Shown piece by piece: positions 14,916 through 22,371 of a DNA stretch of 22,383 nucleotides; within the stretch, counting starts at the first letter, position 1, and the number at the start of each line of letters is the position of its first letter. This stretch comes from Bacteroidota bacterium. GTDB taxonomy: Bacteria; Bacteroidota; Bacteroidia; Chitinophagales; Chitinophagaceae. Location of the stretch: assembly GCA_023418315.1 (NCBI GenBank), contig JAEZZY010000061.1, forward strand, positions 1 through 22,383. Reading direction: 5' to 3'. A model generated the notes under the pieces. That model did no database searches, was not told where the DNA came from, and was given only the letters and a program-made list of their open reading frames with translations. The translations under genes were made by a program, and so were the position numbers.

Positions 14916-16121
14916 ATGGGAGACAATATTGTCATTACGTCGGCAGGTATTGTTTCTGCATTGGGAGTCGGCTATGAAGCCAATCTGCAAGCGCTACGCT
15001 CGTCGCAGCATGGGTTGCATTATCCGCAATTTCTCCATACTATTCACCAGGATTTGCTGATTGGAGAGGTGCGTCTCGCCAATGAAACGCTTGCCCGGCA
15101 TTTGGATATTGAACCGGCAAAAATTCCCTATACCCGCACCAGTCTGCTGGCTATTACGGCTATGCGAGAGTTGTTGCAATCAGTAGATATTGATTGGTTG
15201 AAACAAGAAAAAACAGCCTTCCTCAATGCCAATACCGTAGGCGGCATGTGCAGCGTGGAAGATATGTATATGCAGTTTATCTCGGATGAATATGACGGAG
15301 ATTTTGTAAACTATATTGACACGCTTGATTGTGCGGCAAGCACACAGGATATTCTTGATCATTTCGGCATCTCTTGTTTTACGGCTACTCTTAGCACCGC
15401 TTGTTCTTCCTCGTCCAATGCGATGATTGTGGGCGCCAGGATGATAGCGCAGGGTTTGGTAGATAAAGCTATTTGCGGTGGCTGCGATGCCATGAGCCGC
15501 TATACGGTAAACGGATTTTTATCACTCAAAAATGTAGATAAAGAAGATTGCAAGCCTTTTGATCAAAACCGAAACGGACTCAACCTTGGGGAAGGAGCAG
15601 CATTTGTTTTACTCGAAAAAGAAAAAGATGCAAAAGCCCGTGGTGCCAAGATACTCGCCCGCTTCAGCGGCTATGATAATAGCAATGATGCCTACCATCC
15701 TACTGCCCCTTCACCGGACGGTTCCGGTGCGTTGCGGGCGATGACCCAAGCCTTGAAAAAAGCCGGATTGCAGCCTCGGGATATAGACTATATCAATGCG
15801 CACGGCACCGCTACGCTTAATAATGATGCAGCGGAAGGCAAGGCTATAGAGCAGCTATTTGGGGATAAGGTACCGTTCAGCTCCACCAAGCCCTTTACCG
15901 GACATACCCTTGCTGCGGCAGGTGCTGTAGAAGCCTTGTTCAGCATCATGGCATTAAACGAGCATACAATCTTCCCGAATTTGAATTTTAAAACAAAAAT
16001 GGAAGAACTGAATATCACTCCTGCTACGGAATTAATCACGGATAAAAACCTGCGGCATGTCCTTAGCAATTCGTTCGGTTTTGGAGGAAATAATGTATCC
16101 TTAATTTTCAGCAGAGCATGA
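14916..16121 (+). CDS. Beta-ketoacyl-ACP synthase (FabF-like/type II PKS ketosynthase alpha)
   Basis: A 401-residue condensing enzyme that extends an acyl chain by decarboxylative condensation with malonyl-ACP. The catalytic triad is intact: C163 in STACSSSSNA, H296 in NAHGTAT and H330 in STKPFTGHTLAAAG, with the conserved K325. The GFGGNN loop near the C-terminus is present. Residues ~90-150 differ from housekeeping FabF and contain an insertion-like stretch rich in Asp/Tyr. It overlaps the next gene by four bases (ATGA), so the two products are probably made in equal amounts and may pair as a heterodimer, as in type II PKS KS-alpha/CLF. Product unknown; aryl-polyene, flexirubin-like or modified fatty acyl chains are the obvious candidates. 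Confidence 0.93.
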   Translation: MGDNIVITSAGIVSALGVGYEANLQALRSSQHGLHYPQFLHTIHQDLLIGEVRLANETLARHLDIEPAKIPYTRTSLLAITAMRELLQSVDIDWLKQEKTAFLNANTVGGMCSVEDMYMQFISDEYDGDFVNYIDTLDCAASTQDILDHFGISCFTATLSTACSSSSNAMIVGARMIAQGLVDKAICGGCDAMSRYTVNGFLSLKNVDKEDCKPFDQNRNGLNLGEGAAFVLLEKEKDAKARGAKILARFSGYDNSNDAYHPTAPSPDGSGALRAMTQALKKAGLQPRDIDYINAHGTATLNNDAAEGKAIEQLFGDKVPFSSTKPFTGHTLAAAGAVEALFSIMALNEHTIFPNLNFKTKMEELNITPATELITDKNLRHVLSNSFGFGGNNVSLIFSRA

Positions 16122-17188
16122 TGAAACCCGTTTACATATCATCGGCTTGCGCCATCTCTCCACAGGATAGTTTTGATGCGGAAAACATTCTTACAGAAAT
16201 CCAAAGCAGCCATACCGGAAAACTTTTTGTAAAAGAACCTGATTATCGGCAATTCATCCATCCCGTAGCCATTCGCCGTATGAGCCGCCTGATAAAAATG
16301 GGAATCGCCTGCGGCATGAAAGCCTTACAACTTGCACAGGTGCAAACGCCCGATGCCATCATTACAGGTACCGGTCTAGGCAGTATGACCGATATGGAAA
16401 AATTCCTGAAAGACATGATTCTGCTGAAGGAAGAAGCGCTGAATCCTACTTTTTTTATCCAATCTACCTACAACTCCGTAAACGGATGGATATCGCTGCA
16501 AACCAAAAGCACTGGCTACAATCAGACCTATGTCCATCGTGGATTTTCTATGGAAATGGCATTGATGGATGCCCAGCTTTTTCTAAATGAACAAGAGGAA
16601 AAAAAACAGGTGCTTGCCGGCGGTTTTGATGTATTGACCGATGAGTATTTCCTTGTAAAAAGCAAAGTAGGTTATTGGAAAAAACACTTTCCCGACAGCA
16701 AGGAACTGCTGGCATATAAAGATACGGACGGCACTATAGGCGGAGAAGGCGCAGCTTTTTTTGTACTAACCAACGAAAAAGAAAACGCCGTTTGTGTGCT
16801 GCACGAAATAGGTATGGTGCAAAAGCCTGCAAAGGAGCAGATAAAGCAGGAAATCGAAGCGCTGTTAGAACGGCATCATCTTTCTTTCACGGATATAGAT
16901 GTAGTGATCTGCGGCAATGCCGGCGATGCCCGTTTTGAACCGCTTTATGCCGGTATCGAACCCTTGTTTTCCGAAAAAACAACCCTGGCAGCTTTTAAAC
17001 ATTTGACCGGCGAATATCCTACCGCTACGGGTTTTGCCCTATGGATGGCTACGCAAATTTTATCCCGGCAGCATATTCCCGCAGCGGCTATCAGGAGAAA
17101 AGGAACAAGCGAAAAACCAAACCGCATCCTGGTGGTCAATCATTATTTGCTTCATACGGCATCTCTTGTTTTGCTGTCCCAATCTTGA
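16118..17188 (+). CDS. Catalytically degenerate ketosynthase-like protein (chain-length-factor-like)
   Basis: A 356-residue thiolase-fold protein of the ketosynthase family, shorter than its partner. Family landmarks remain: IITGTGLGSMTDMEKF (81-96), GGEGAAFFVL (208-217) and the C-terminal KHLTGEYPTATG (294-305). The active-site cysteine region reads YVHRGFSMEMAL (138-149) with no Cys. The NAHGT position reads GNAGD (266-270), with no His. The second His is replaced by E299, while the lysine (K294) is kept. It therefore cannot condense by itself and probably serves as a partner subunit setting chain length or starter choice. It fits the Bacteroidota group annotated as beta-ketoacyl synthase N-terminal-like. 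Start is at 16118, or at the adjacent ATG at 16121. Confidence 0.88.
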   Translation: MMKPVYISSACAISPQDSFDAENILTEIQSSHTGKLFVKEPDYRQFIHPVAIRRMSRLIKMGIACGMKALQLAQVQTPDAIITGTGLGSMTDMEKFLKDMILLKEEALNPTFFIQSTYNSVNGWISLQTKSTGYNQTYVHRGFSMEMALMDAQLFLNEQEEKKQVLAGGFDVLTDEYFLVKSKVGYWKKHFPDSKELLAYKDTDGTIGGEGAAFFVLTNEKENAVCVLHEIGMVQKPAKEQIKQEIEALLERHHLSFTDIDVVICGNAGDARFEPLYAGIEPLFSEKTTLAAFKHLTGEYPTATGFALWMATQILSRQHIPAAAIRRKGTSEKPNRILVVNHYLLHTASLVLLSQS

Positions 17189-17226
17189 TTCTTTCTTTCC
17201 TATAATCGTTAATCTTTTTCCAAACG

Positions 17227-17234
17227 TACTTTTG
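17227..17234 (+). promoter_or_regulatory. Candidate -7 element very close to the membrane-protein start
   Basis: TACTTTTG is an exact TAnnTTTG match ending only 4 bases before the ATG at 17239. No -33 TTTG is found 19-21 bases upstream. If functional, the mRNA would be leaderless. Confidence 0.35.
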
Positions 17235-17238
17235 TTCC

Positions 17239-17886
17239 ATGCAATTTGAAATTCCGATAGAAGAAACACGAGGCAAACGAAGCTATATCATCTCCCTGCA
17301 TTTGGTGGTTTGTTTTCTGCTTATTGTAACAGGAATCTTTGAGTTTGTTTTATACTTATTTTTTGCAAAATCGGCAGGTGATTTATTCCATTATTTCCAT
17401 TTATTGAAATGGGGCGGCCCGCTTACTTCGCTCTTGGGGTTTATTCTGCTTGGCTTTCTTATCTTCAAAAATAAATGGCTGGATGATAGGGCGGTGAACA
17501 GAACGGTACGTATAGTGGAATTGATAGTTTTTGCAGGTTTTACTTTTGCAGCCTGGAAGCTGAAGGTGATATATCCCGCGGCTATGTTTGGCATTATTGC
17601 GGCTTGCTTGTTGATGGCTCTTTTCTGGGAAACAAAAAACATGGAGCGAAAAGTTATCATCGGCGAAGAGGGCATCATCACCCCAAAAGCCACAGGCAAT
17701 CAGCAATTGCGTTGGTACGAAGTGCAAAATATTCTTTTAAAATTCGGCATCCTTACGATAGATTGTGTGGACAATCGCCTTTTGCAATGGCAGGTCAAAT
17801 CTTTTTCCACAGACGTAGAATCCTTTAATGATTTTTGCAAGGCTAAGATAGCGGCAAGCATGAAAGAACGCGGAAAAAACTGGTAA
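17239..17886 (+). CDS. Hypothetical inner-membrane protein
   Basis: 215 residues. Four hydrophobic segments are visible at about 18-45, 58-75, 92-106 and 110-130. The remaining ~85 residues are soluble and begin ERKVIIGEEGIITPKA, followed by LRWYEVQNILLKFGILTIDCVDNRLLQWQV. That pattern of alternating strands with W-x-E/D-hydrophobic resembles the bacterial PH-like domains often found behind membrane helices (YcxB-like or bPH types). I cannot assign it to one family. It follows the ketosynthase-like gene by 50 bases and ends facing the opposite-strand GNAT-like gene. Whether it belongs with the ACP operon is unclear, since a promoter-like box lies just in front of it. Confidence 0.75.
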   Translation: MQFEIPIEETRGKRSYIISLHLVVCFLLIVTGIFEFVLYLFFAKSAGDLFHYFHLLKWGGPLTSLLGFILLGFLIFKNKWLDDRAVNRTVRIVELIVFAGFTFAAWKLKVIYPAAMFGIIAACLLMALFWETKNMERKVIIGEEGIITPKATGNQQLRWYEVQNILLKFGILTIDCVDNRLLQWQVKSFSTDVESFNDFCKAKIAASMKERGKNW

Positions 17887-17914
17887 CGTCGCCTATAATT
17901 TTGTTCATGAAACG

Positions 17915-19066
17915 CTATAACATTATATGCCGTTTAAATTCTTTATTCCGGTCGAAAAGATAGCGGTAAGTAGCCAGGGTACGTGTTTTTGTTGTTCCGA
18001 GATTCTCTGCAATATTGATCATTTTAGGGTTAAAATCTCCGATCCATTGCATTTCATAAACATCGTATTTATGGCGCGGCTGTATCTGTTTGGCTGCTTC
18101 TATAATCATGAAGGCATCCACGCCCTTCCCTTGAAAATCAGGAATGATGCCGAATACAATGCCTACAAACCGGTTGCATTTTCCAAACTGCTTCAGCCAT
18201 AGGAAATACAGTTTTTGCACCCATCCGAATTTTCCGTTCATGTGTTTGAAGTACTGGTTCAGGTCGGGCAGATTGATCCACATGGCTATAGGCTCTTCTT
18301 TATAATAGGTAAACCAGGTGATGTGTTCATCCAGTACGGGTTTCATCTTTGCAAACATTTTTTTCACGGTGCGTTCATCCAGCTCTTTACCACCGCCGTG
18401 CCCGGCCCATGCTTTGTTGTAGATATAGGTAAAATCGCGCACAAACTTAGGAAGCGCACGTTTATTGAGCGGCACAGCCCGATAATGTTCGTCTTTGGAA
18501 AGCTCTGCATGGCGCTGATAAAATTTTTCCGGCAAGCGATCCTCTACGCGCATTCCAAAACAAATCTGATGATAATATACTTGGAATCCATAGCGCTCAA
18601 ACAATGTTTTATAATATTCTGGATTATAATTCATACAATACAGCGGCTCTTGAAAACCCTCTGTCTGCAAACCCCACCACCGGTCGCGCTCGCCGAAGTT
18701 TATAGGCCCGTCCATCGCTTCCATACCGCGTTCTTGAAGCCAATTTTTACAATGGTCGAAGATAAAATCGGCAGCCGATTGATCGTTGATACATTCAAAA
18801 AAACCAATGCCTCCCGTAGGCTGTTCGTTTTTGTATTTTTTATGGATAAAACTCGCCACGCGGCCGATCGGTTTTCCGCTTCCATCTTTCAGCAACCATC
18901 GCGCACATGTTCCCTGCTTGAAAAATTTATTTTTCTCCGGGTCAAAAACATCTTCCACATCTTTTTCCAAAGGACGAATCCAGTTGGGGTCGTTCTTATA
19001 AATCGCCAAAGGTAATTCCAGAAAATCCCGAATATCCTGTGCGGAAATAACTTGTTGCATTCGCAT
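17915..19066 (-). CDS. GNAT-fold acyltransferase-like protein
   Basis: A 383-residue cytoplasmic protein. It begins with a basic/aromatic segment IYKNDPNWIRPLEKDVEDVFDPEKNKFF (22-49) followed by ARWLLKDGSGKPIGRVASFIHKKY (55-78), the central strands of a GNAT fold. A second half (about 200-383) contains IVFGIIPDFQGKGVDAFMIIEAAK (303-326), which resembles the acetyl-CoA-binding Q/R-x-x-G-x-A loop and helix. This places it with the conserved YghO-like family, whose substrate is unknown. I read it as two GNAT-like halves with the cofactor site in the second. The start could be M1 (19066) or M3. A near-match -7 element AATCTTTG lies upstream (19096-19089). Confidence 0.8.
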   Translation of the reverse strand: MRMQQVISAQDIRDFLELPLAIYKNDPNWIRPLEKDVEDVFDPEKNKFFKQGTCARWLLKDGSGKPIGRVASFIHKKYKNEQPTGGIGFFECINDQSAADFIFDHCKNWLQERGMEAMDGPINFGERDRWWGLQTEGFQEPLYCMNYNPEYYKTLFERYGFQVYYHQICFGMRVEDRLPEKFYQRHAELSKDEHYRAVPLNKRALPKFVRDFTYIYNKAWAGHGGGKELDERTVKKMFAKMKPVLDEHITWFTYYKEEPIAMWINLPDLNQYFKHMNGKFGWVQKLYFLWLKQFGKCNRFVGIVFGIIPDFQGKGVDAFMIIEAAKQIQPRHKYDVYEMQWIGDFNPKMINIAENLGTTKTRTLATYRYLFDRNKEFKRHIML

Positions 19067-19191
19067 GGTGTAAAAATAACATCAAGTACAAAGATTTGAC
19101 AATTTTTTGCTGCCGGGGTACGGAATCTTTTATTCTTTTGAGCCTGTAAAGTTCGCGGCGGTATAGGCTGCTATGGGAACAAAATAAACTT

Positions 19192-19199
19192 TAGCTTTG
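19192..19199 (+). promoter_or_regulatory. Probable -7 element of the rluA-gldC-glmU-tpiA operon
   Basis: TAGCTTTG is an exact TAnnTTTG match, 10 bases before the ATG at 19210 and 16 before the in-frame ATG at 19216. No good -33 TTTG is present at the proper distance. The leader would be only a few bases long. Confidence 0.4.
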
Positions 19200-19209
19200 C
19201 AGCCTTCTG

Positions 19210-19929
19210 ATGCAGATGGAAACGCTATATGAAGATGACGACCTCATCATTATCAACAAACCTGCGGGTATGCTGGTCATCCCCGACCGCCATGATGCGG
19301 CATTGCATTCTTTGAATAAAATCCTGCAAAGCCGCTTGAAACAGCAAATATGGGTAGTGCACCGTCTTGACAGAGATACGAGCGGCGCTATATGCTTTGC
19401 AAAAAATACCGAAACGCATAAACACCTTTCTGCCGCTTTTCAGGAACGATCCGTCCATAAATTCTATACGGCATTGGTCTTAGGAAAAACAAATCCCACG
19501 GAAGGAAACATCGAAAAACCCATTATGGAGCATCCGGTCATTAAAGGGAAAATGGTGGTAAATGCCAAAGGGAAACACAGCCTCACGACCTATAAAACCC
19601 TTGACCAATGGGCATTATATTCCTTATTGTTGCTTCAGTTGCACACCGGGCGCACCCATCAGATCCGGGTACATTTGCAGTCTATCGGGCATCCTGTAGT
19701 ATGCGATGAAGTGTATGGAGACGGGAAACCCTTTTATCTTTCCGCCATCAAAAAAAAGTACCGATTGTCGGAGAAAGAAGAAAGCGAACGTCCCTTGCTG
19801 AGCCGCCTGGCGTTGCATGCTTCCAAACTGGAGTTTACAAAAGCCGACGGAACCCACCTACTTGTAGAAGCGCCTTTGCCTAAAGATATAGCCGCTTGTG
19901 TGAATCAATTAAATAAATGGAGTAACTAA
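19210..19929 (+). CDS. RluA-family pseudouridine synthase
   Basis: A 239-residue RNA-modifying enzyme that isomerises uridine to pseudouridine in rRNA or tRNA. The motif I region DDLIIINKPAGMLVIP (10-25) is followed by the catalytic HRLDRDTSG (51-59) with D54, then YTALVLG and the closing LLLLQLHTGRTHQIRVHL...GHPVVCDEVYGDG block. No S4 RNA-binding domain precedes the catalytic domain, so it is a minimal form like TruC or RluA. The exact target cannot be told from sequence. The in-frame ATG at 19216 (METLYEDDDL) is an equally good start. It heads a same-strand run through gldC, glmU and tpiA with gaps of 10-27 bases. Confidence 0.93.
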   Translation: MQMETLYEDDDLIIINKPAGMLVIPDRHDAALHSLNKILQSRLKQQIWVVHRLDRDTSGAICFAKNTETHKHLSAAFQERSVHKFYTALVLGKTNPTEGNIEKPIMEHPVIKGKMVVNAKGKHSLTTYKTLDQWALYSLLLLQLHTGRTHQIRVHLQSIGHPVVCDEVYGDGKPFYLSAIKKKYRLSEKEESERPLLSRLALHASKLEFTKADGTHLLVEAPLPKDIAACVNQLNKWSN

Positions 19930-19956
19930 AAAACAGCATTCAACAATTCATAAAAC

Positions 19957-20307
19957 ATGAAATCGCAAATCAATATAGAAGTAACACTGGACGAAGAAAA
20001 AATGCCCGAAACCATTCATTGGAAAGCGCCGGGCGGCGGGGTAGAAGAATTGCAGGAAGCCAAAGGGCTGCTACTGGGCTTGTGGGACGGCGGTGAAAAA
20101 TCGGCGCTTCGTATAGACCTATGGGTGAAAAAAATGATGGTGGATGAAATGAACGACTTCTTTGTTCAATCCCTCTACGGAATGGCGGAAACCTATCAAC
20201 GTGCTACTAAAAATGCGGAGCTTGCTAAGGAACTGAAAGATTTTGCCAAAGCCTTTCAAAAGAAAGCTGATGATTTGCTGAATCAGGAACAAGCCAATAA
20301 TCCTTAA
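19957..20307 (+). CDS. gldC: Gliding motility protein GldC
   Basis: 116 residues, matching the small cytoplasmic GldC of Bacteroidota: a KSQINIEVTLDEEKMPETIHWKAP start, a Gly-rich turn, then LLLGLWDGGEKSALRIDLWVKKMMVDEMNDFF and an amphipathic C-terminal helix. In Flavobacterium johnsoniae, gldC affects gliding but is not a structural part of the T9SS, and it is usually next to gldB. Here gldB is not in the window; the neighbours are a pseudouridine synthase and a sugar-nucleotide enzyme. Many non-gliding Bacteroidota also carry gldC, so its presence does not prove motility. The call rests on sequence pattern and length. Confidence 0.88.
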   Translation: MKSQINIEVTLDEEKMPETIHWKAPGGGVEELQEAKGLLLGLWDGGEKSALRIDLWVKKMMVDEMNDFFVQSLYGMAETYQRATKNAELAKELKDFAKAFQKKADDLLNQEQANNP

Positions 20308-20317
20308 TCTTCCCTAT

Positions 20318-21520
20318 ATGAACTATATTTTATTCGACGATTCTTCCCGTTATGCACTATTGCCTTTCACCCATACCAAGCCTGTAGCCGATATTCGTTG
20401 CGGCATTCTTACCCTGCGCGAGCGATGGGAGAAATTACTTGCCACCACCACCTGTAGCTTGACCGAACCCTATTTGCAACCCGTTTTTCCTTTTATAGGG
20501 AAAGAGGAAAATGTATATATCAACGGAAGCGTTTTCGCTACAGAAAACCTGGTAAGGGAAATTGCTTTATTGAAAGAAAATGAAAAGCTGGTGAACGGAA
20601 ATTTGATCCTTGCCTTCCGTGCCCATACTGCTGTTTCTTTTGAAGGATGGGAAGAAGCGCTGGGCGGCTATGCCGAAAAAAAATGGGAAGAAGAGGTACG
20701 TGCATTAAGAAATGTATGGGATATTTTTTCGCTGAATGAGCAGGCTATAAAAAGCGATTTTGATTTGCTTACAAAAGGAAGAAACTCGCAGCCGCTACCC
20801 GAAAACATCATCGTAACCGGAAAGGAAAATATCTTCTTGGAAGAAGGTGCAAAAATCCATGCGGGATGTATTATCAATGCCACTACGGGGCCGGTTTATC
20901 TGGGGAAAGATTCGGAGCTGCTGGAAGGCGTGATGGTACGCGGGGCTTTGGCCTTGGGCGAACATGCCGTAATAAAAATGGGTGCAAAAATTTATGGTGC
21001 CACTACGATTGGAGAGGGTTGTAAAGTAGGCGGGGAAATAAGCAATGTAGTATTTTTCGCAAATAGCAATAAAGGACATGACGGCTATCTGGGCAATGCT
21101 GTGATTGGCGAATGGTGCAACCTGGGCGCGGATACCAACTGCTCTAACCTGAAGAATAATTACGACGTTATAAAAATATGGAACGAACATAGCAATAAAT
21201 CCATACAGACCGGTTTGCAATTTTGCGGCTTACTGATGGGCGACCATTCCAAATGCGGTATCAATACGATGTTTAATACAGGAACCGTAGTAGGCGTTTC
21301 CGCTAATATCTTCGGCGGAAGTTTTCCCGAAAAATTTATTCCTTCCTTCTGCTGGGGCGGTAGCGAAGGCATGACCACCTACGATTTCAATCGGGCTATA
21401 GACACGGCTAACCGTATGATGGCGAGAAGGAATAAAACCCTGTCTGATGCGGAAGTAGAAATGTATCGTCATATTTTCAATCATACAACACCTCAAAGAG
21501 ATATTTTTGCAACTTCATAA
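20318..21520 (+). CDS. Bacteroidota-type GlmU-like bifunctional sugar nucleotidyltransferase/acetyltransferase
   Basis: A 400-residue protein of the alternative bacterial GlmU group. Residues 1-~160 form a divergent nucleotidyltransferase-like domain that starts MNYILFDD and lacks the classical GxGTRM signature. Residues ~165-335 are a left-handed beta-helix made of hexapeptide repeats (e.g. IHAGCIINATTGPVYLG, IKMGAKIYGATTIGEG, NAVIGEWCNLGADTNCSNLKNNY). The last ~60 residues are a helical tail. The usual annotation is UDP-GlcNAc pyrophosphorylase/glucosamine-1-phosphate acetyltransferase, supplying cell-wall and lipopolysaccharide precursors. Whether the N-terminal half is active is not shown by motifs. 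It starts 10 bases after gldC and ends 15 before tpiA. Confidence 0.85.
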   Translation: MNYILFDDSSRYALLPFTHTKPVADIRCGILTLRERWEKLLATTTCSLTEPYLQPVFPFIGKEENVYINGSVFATENLVREIALLKENEKLVNGNLILAFRAHTAVSFEGWEEALGGYAEKKWEEEVRALRNVWDIFSLNEQAIKSDFDLLTKGRNSQPLPENIIVTGKENIFLEEGAKIHAGCIINATTGPVYLGKDSELLEGVMVRGALALGEHAVIKMGAKIYGATTIGEGCKVGGEISNVVFFANSNKGHDGYLGNAVIGEWCNLGADTNCSNLKNNYDVIKIWNEHSNKSIQTGLQFCGLLMGDHSKCGINTMFNTGTVVGVSANIFGGSFPEKFIPSFCWGGSEGMTTYDFNRAIDTANRMMARRNKTLSDAEVEMYRHIFNHTTPQRDIFATS

Positions 21521-21535
21521 AACACCTTTACAGAA

Positions 21536-22303
21536 ATGAGAAAAAAAATAGTAGCTGCCAACTGGAAAATGAACCTAAACCTTGAAGAAGGAAAAACCCT
21601 GGTGGAAAATATTTTAACCAACCTCCCTACACTGTCGGAAGGCAAACAAGTGGTAATCGCTCCGCCGTTTCTTCACATTCCGCAAACCGCTCAGTTGCTG
21701 GATAAAAAAGAGCATATCCATGCCGCTGCACAGAATGTAGCCACCGAGGCATCGGGCGCTTATACGGGTGAGGTATCGGCTGCCATGCTGCAAAACGCAG
21801 GCGTGCAATACGTCATCATAGGCCACTCCGAAAGAAGACAATATTATAACGAGACCAACGCTATATTGGTGAAAAAAATAAACCTTGCATTAGAAAAAGG
21901 ACTTCAGGTGATTTTCTGCTGTGGTGAACCTTTGGAAGTAAGAGATGCTCAGGAGCAAAATGATTATGTAGCAAAGCAAATTGAAGCGGCATTGTATCAT
22001 TTGAATGTAGAGCAATTAAAAAACATTACAGTTGCTTACGAGCCGATATGGGCTATAGGCACAGGTCGCACGGCCACCTCTCAGCAAGCCCAGGATATGC
22101 ACGCTCACATCCGCCAAACATTGACGGCTAAATATGGTGCAGATACGGCTAATACCATCACGATACTTTACAGAGGCAGTTGCAACGATAAAAACGCTAA
22201 AGAATTATTTGCCTGTGCAGATGTGGATGGCGGATTGATAGGCGGTGCGTCGCTGAAAGCAGAAACATTTTTGCCTATTGTACAAGCGATGATAGAGGCG
22301 TAA
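21536..22303 (+). CDS. tpiA: Triose-phosphate isomerase
   Basis: A 255-residue glycolytic enzyme interconverting dihydroxyacetone phosphate and glyceraldehyde-3-phosphate. Catalytic residues are all visible: N9 and K11 in AANWKMN, H97 in IIGHSERR and E169 in VAYEPIWAIGTG, followed by the flexible loop 6. Length is normal. One oddity: the phosphate-binding loop, normally YGGS, reads LYRGSCNDKN with R213 replacing the first Gly (codon AGA where GGA is expected). It is the last gene of the rluA-gldC-glmU run; no terminator is recognisable in the following 40 bases. Confidence 0.96.
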   Translation: MRKKIVAANWKMNLNLEEGKTLVENILTNLPTLSEGKQVVIAPPFLHIPQTAQLLDKKEHIHAAAQNVATEASGAYTGEVSAAMLQNAGVQYVIIGHSERRQYYNETNAILVKKINLALEKGLQVIFCCGEPLEVRDAQEQNDYVAKQIEAALYHLNVEQLKNITVAYEPIWAIGTGRTATSQQAQDMHAHIRQTLTAKYGADTANTITILYRGSCNDKNAKELFACADVDGGLIGGASLKAETFLPIVQAMIEA

Positions 22304-22322
22304 AGAAATTTTTGCAAAGAAA

Positions 22323-22353
22323 TTTGTTAGAAAAAAAAAGCTGCTTATCTTTG
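22323..22353 (+). promoter_or_regulatory. Strong Bacteroidota promoter at the window end
   Basis: TTTG (22323-22326) is followed after 19 bases by TATCTTTG (22346-22353), matching the full consensus. Transcription would begin near 22360, about 12 bases before a tRNA-like 5' end. A small TCCC/GGGA hairpin (22357-22368) lies at the transcript start. Confidence 0.7.
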
Positions 22354-22371
22354 CAATCCCAAACGGGAAAC

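Noticed and set aside
18215..19015. Long open frame (266 codons) on the plus strand
   Set aside because: It is antisense to the clearly conserved GNAT-like gene; its translation shows no domain, signal peptide or promoter of its own.
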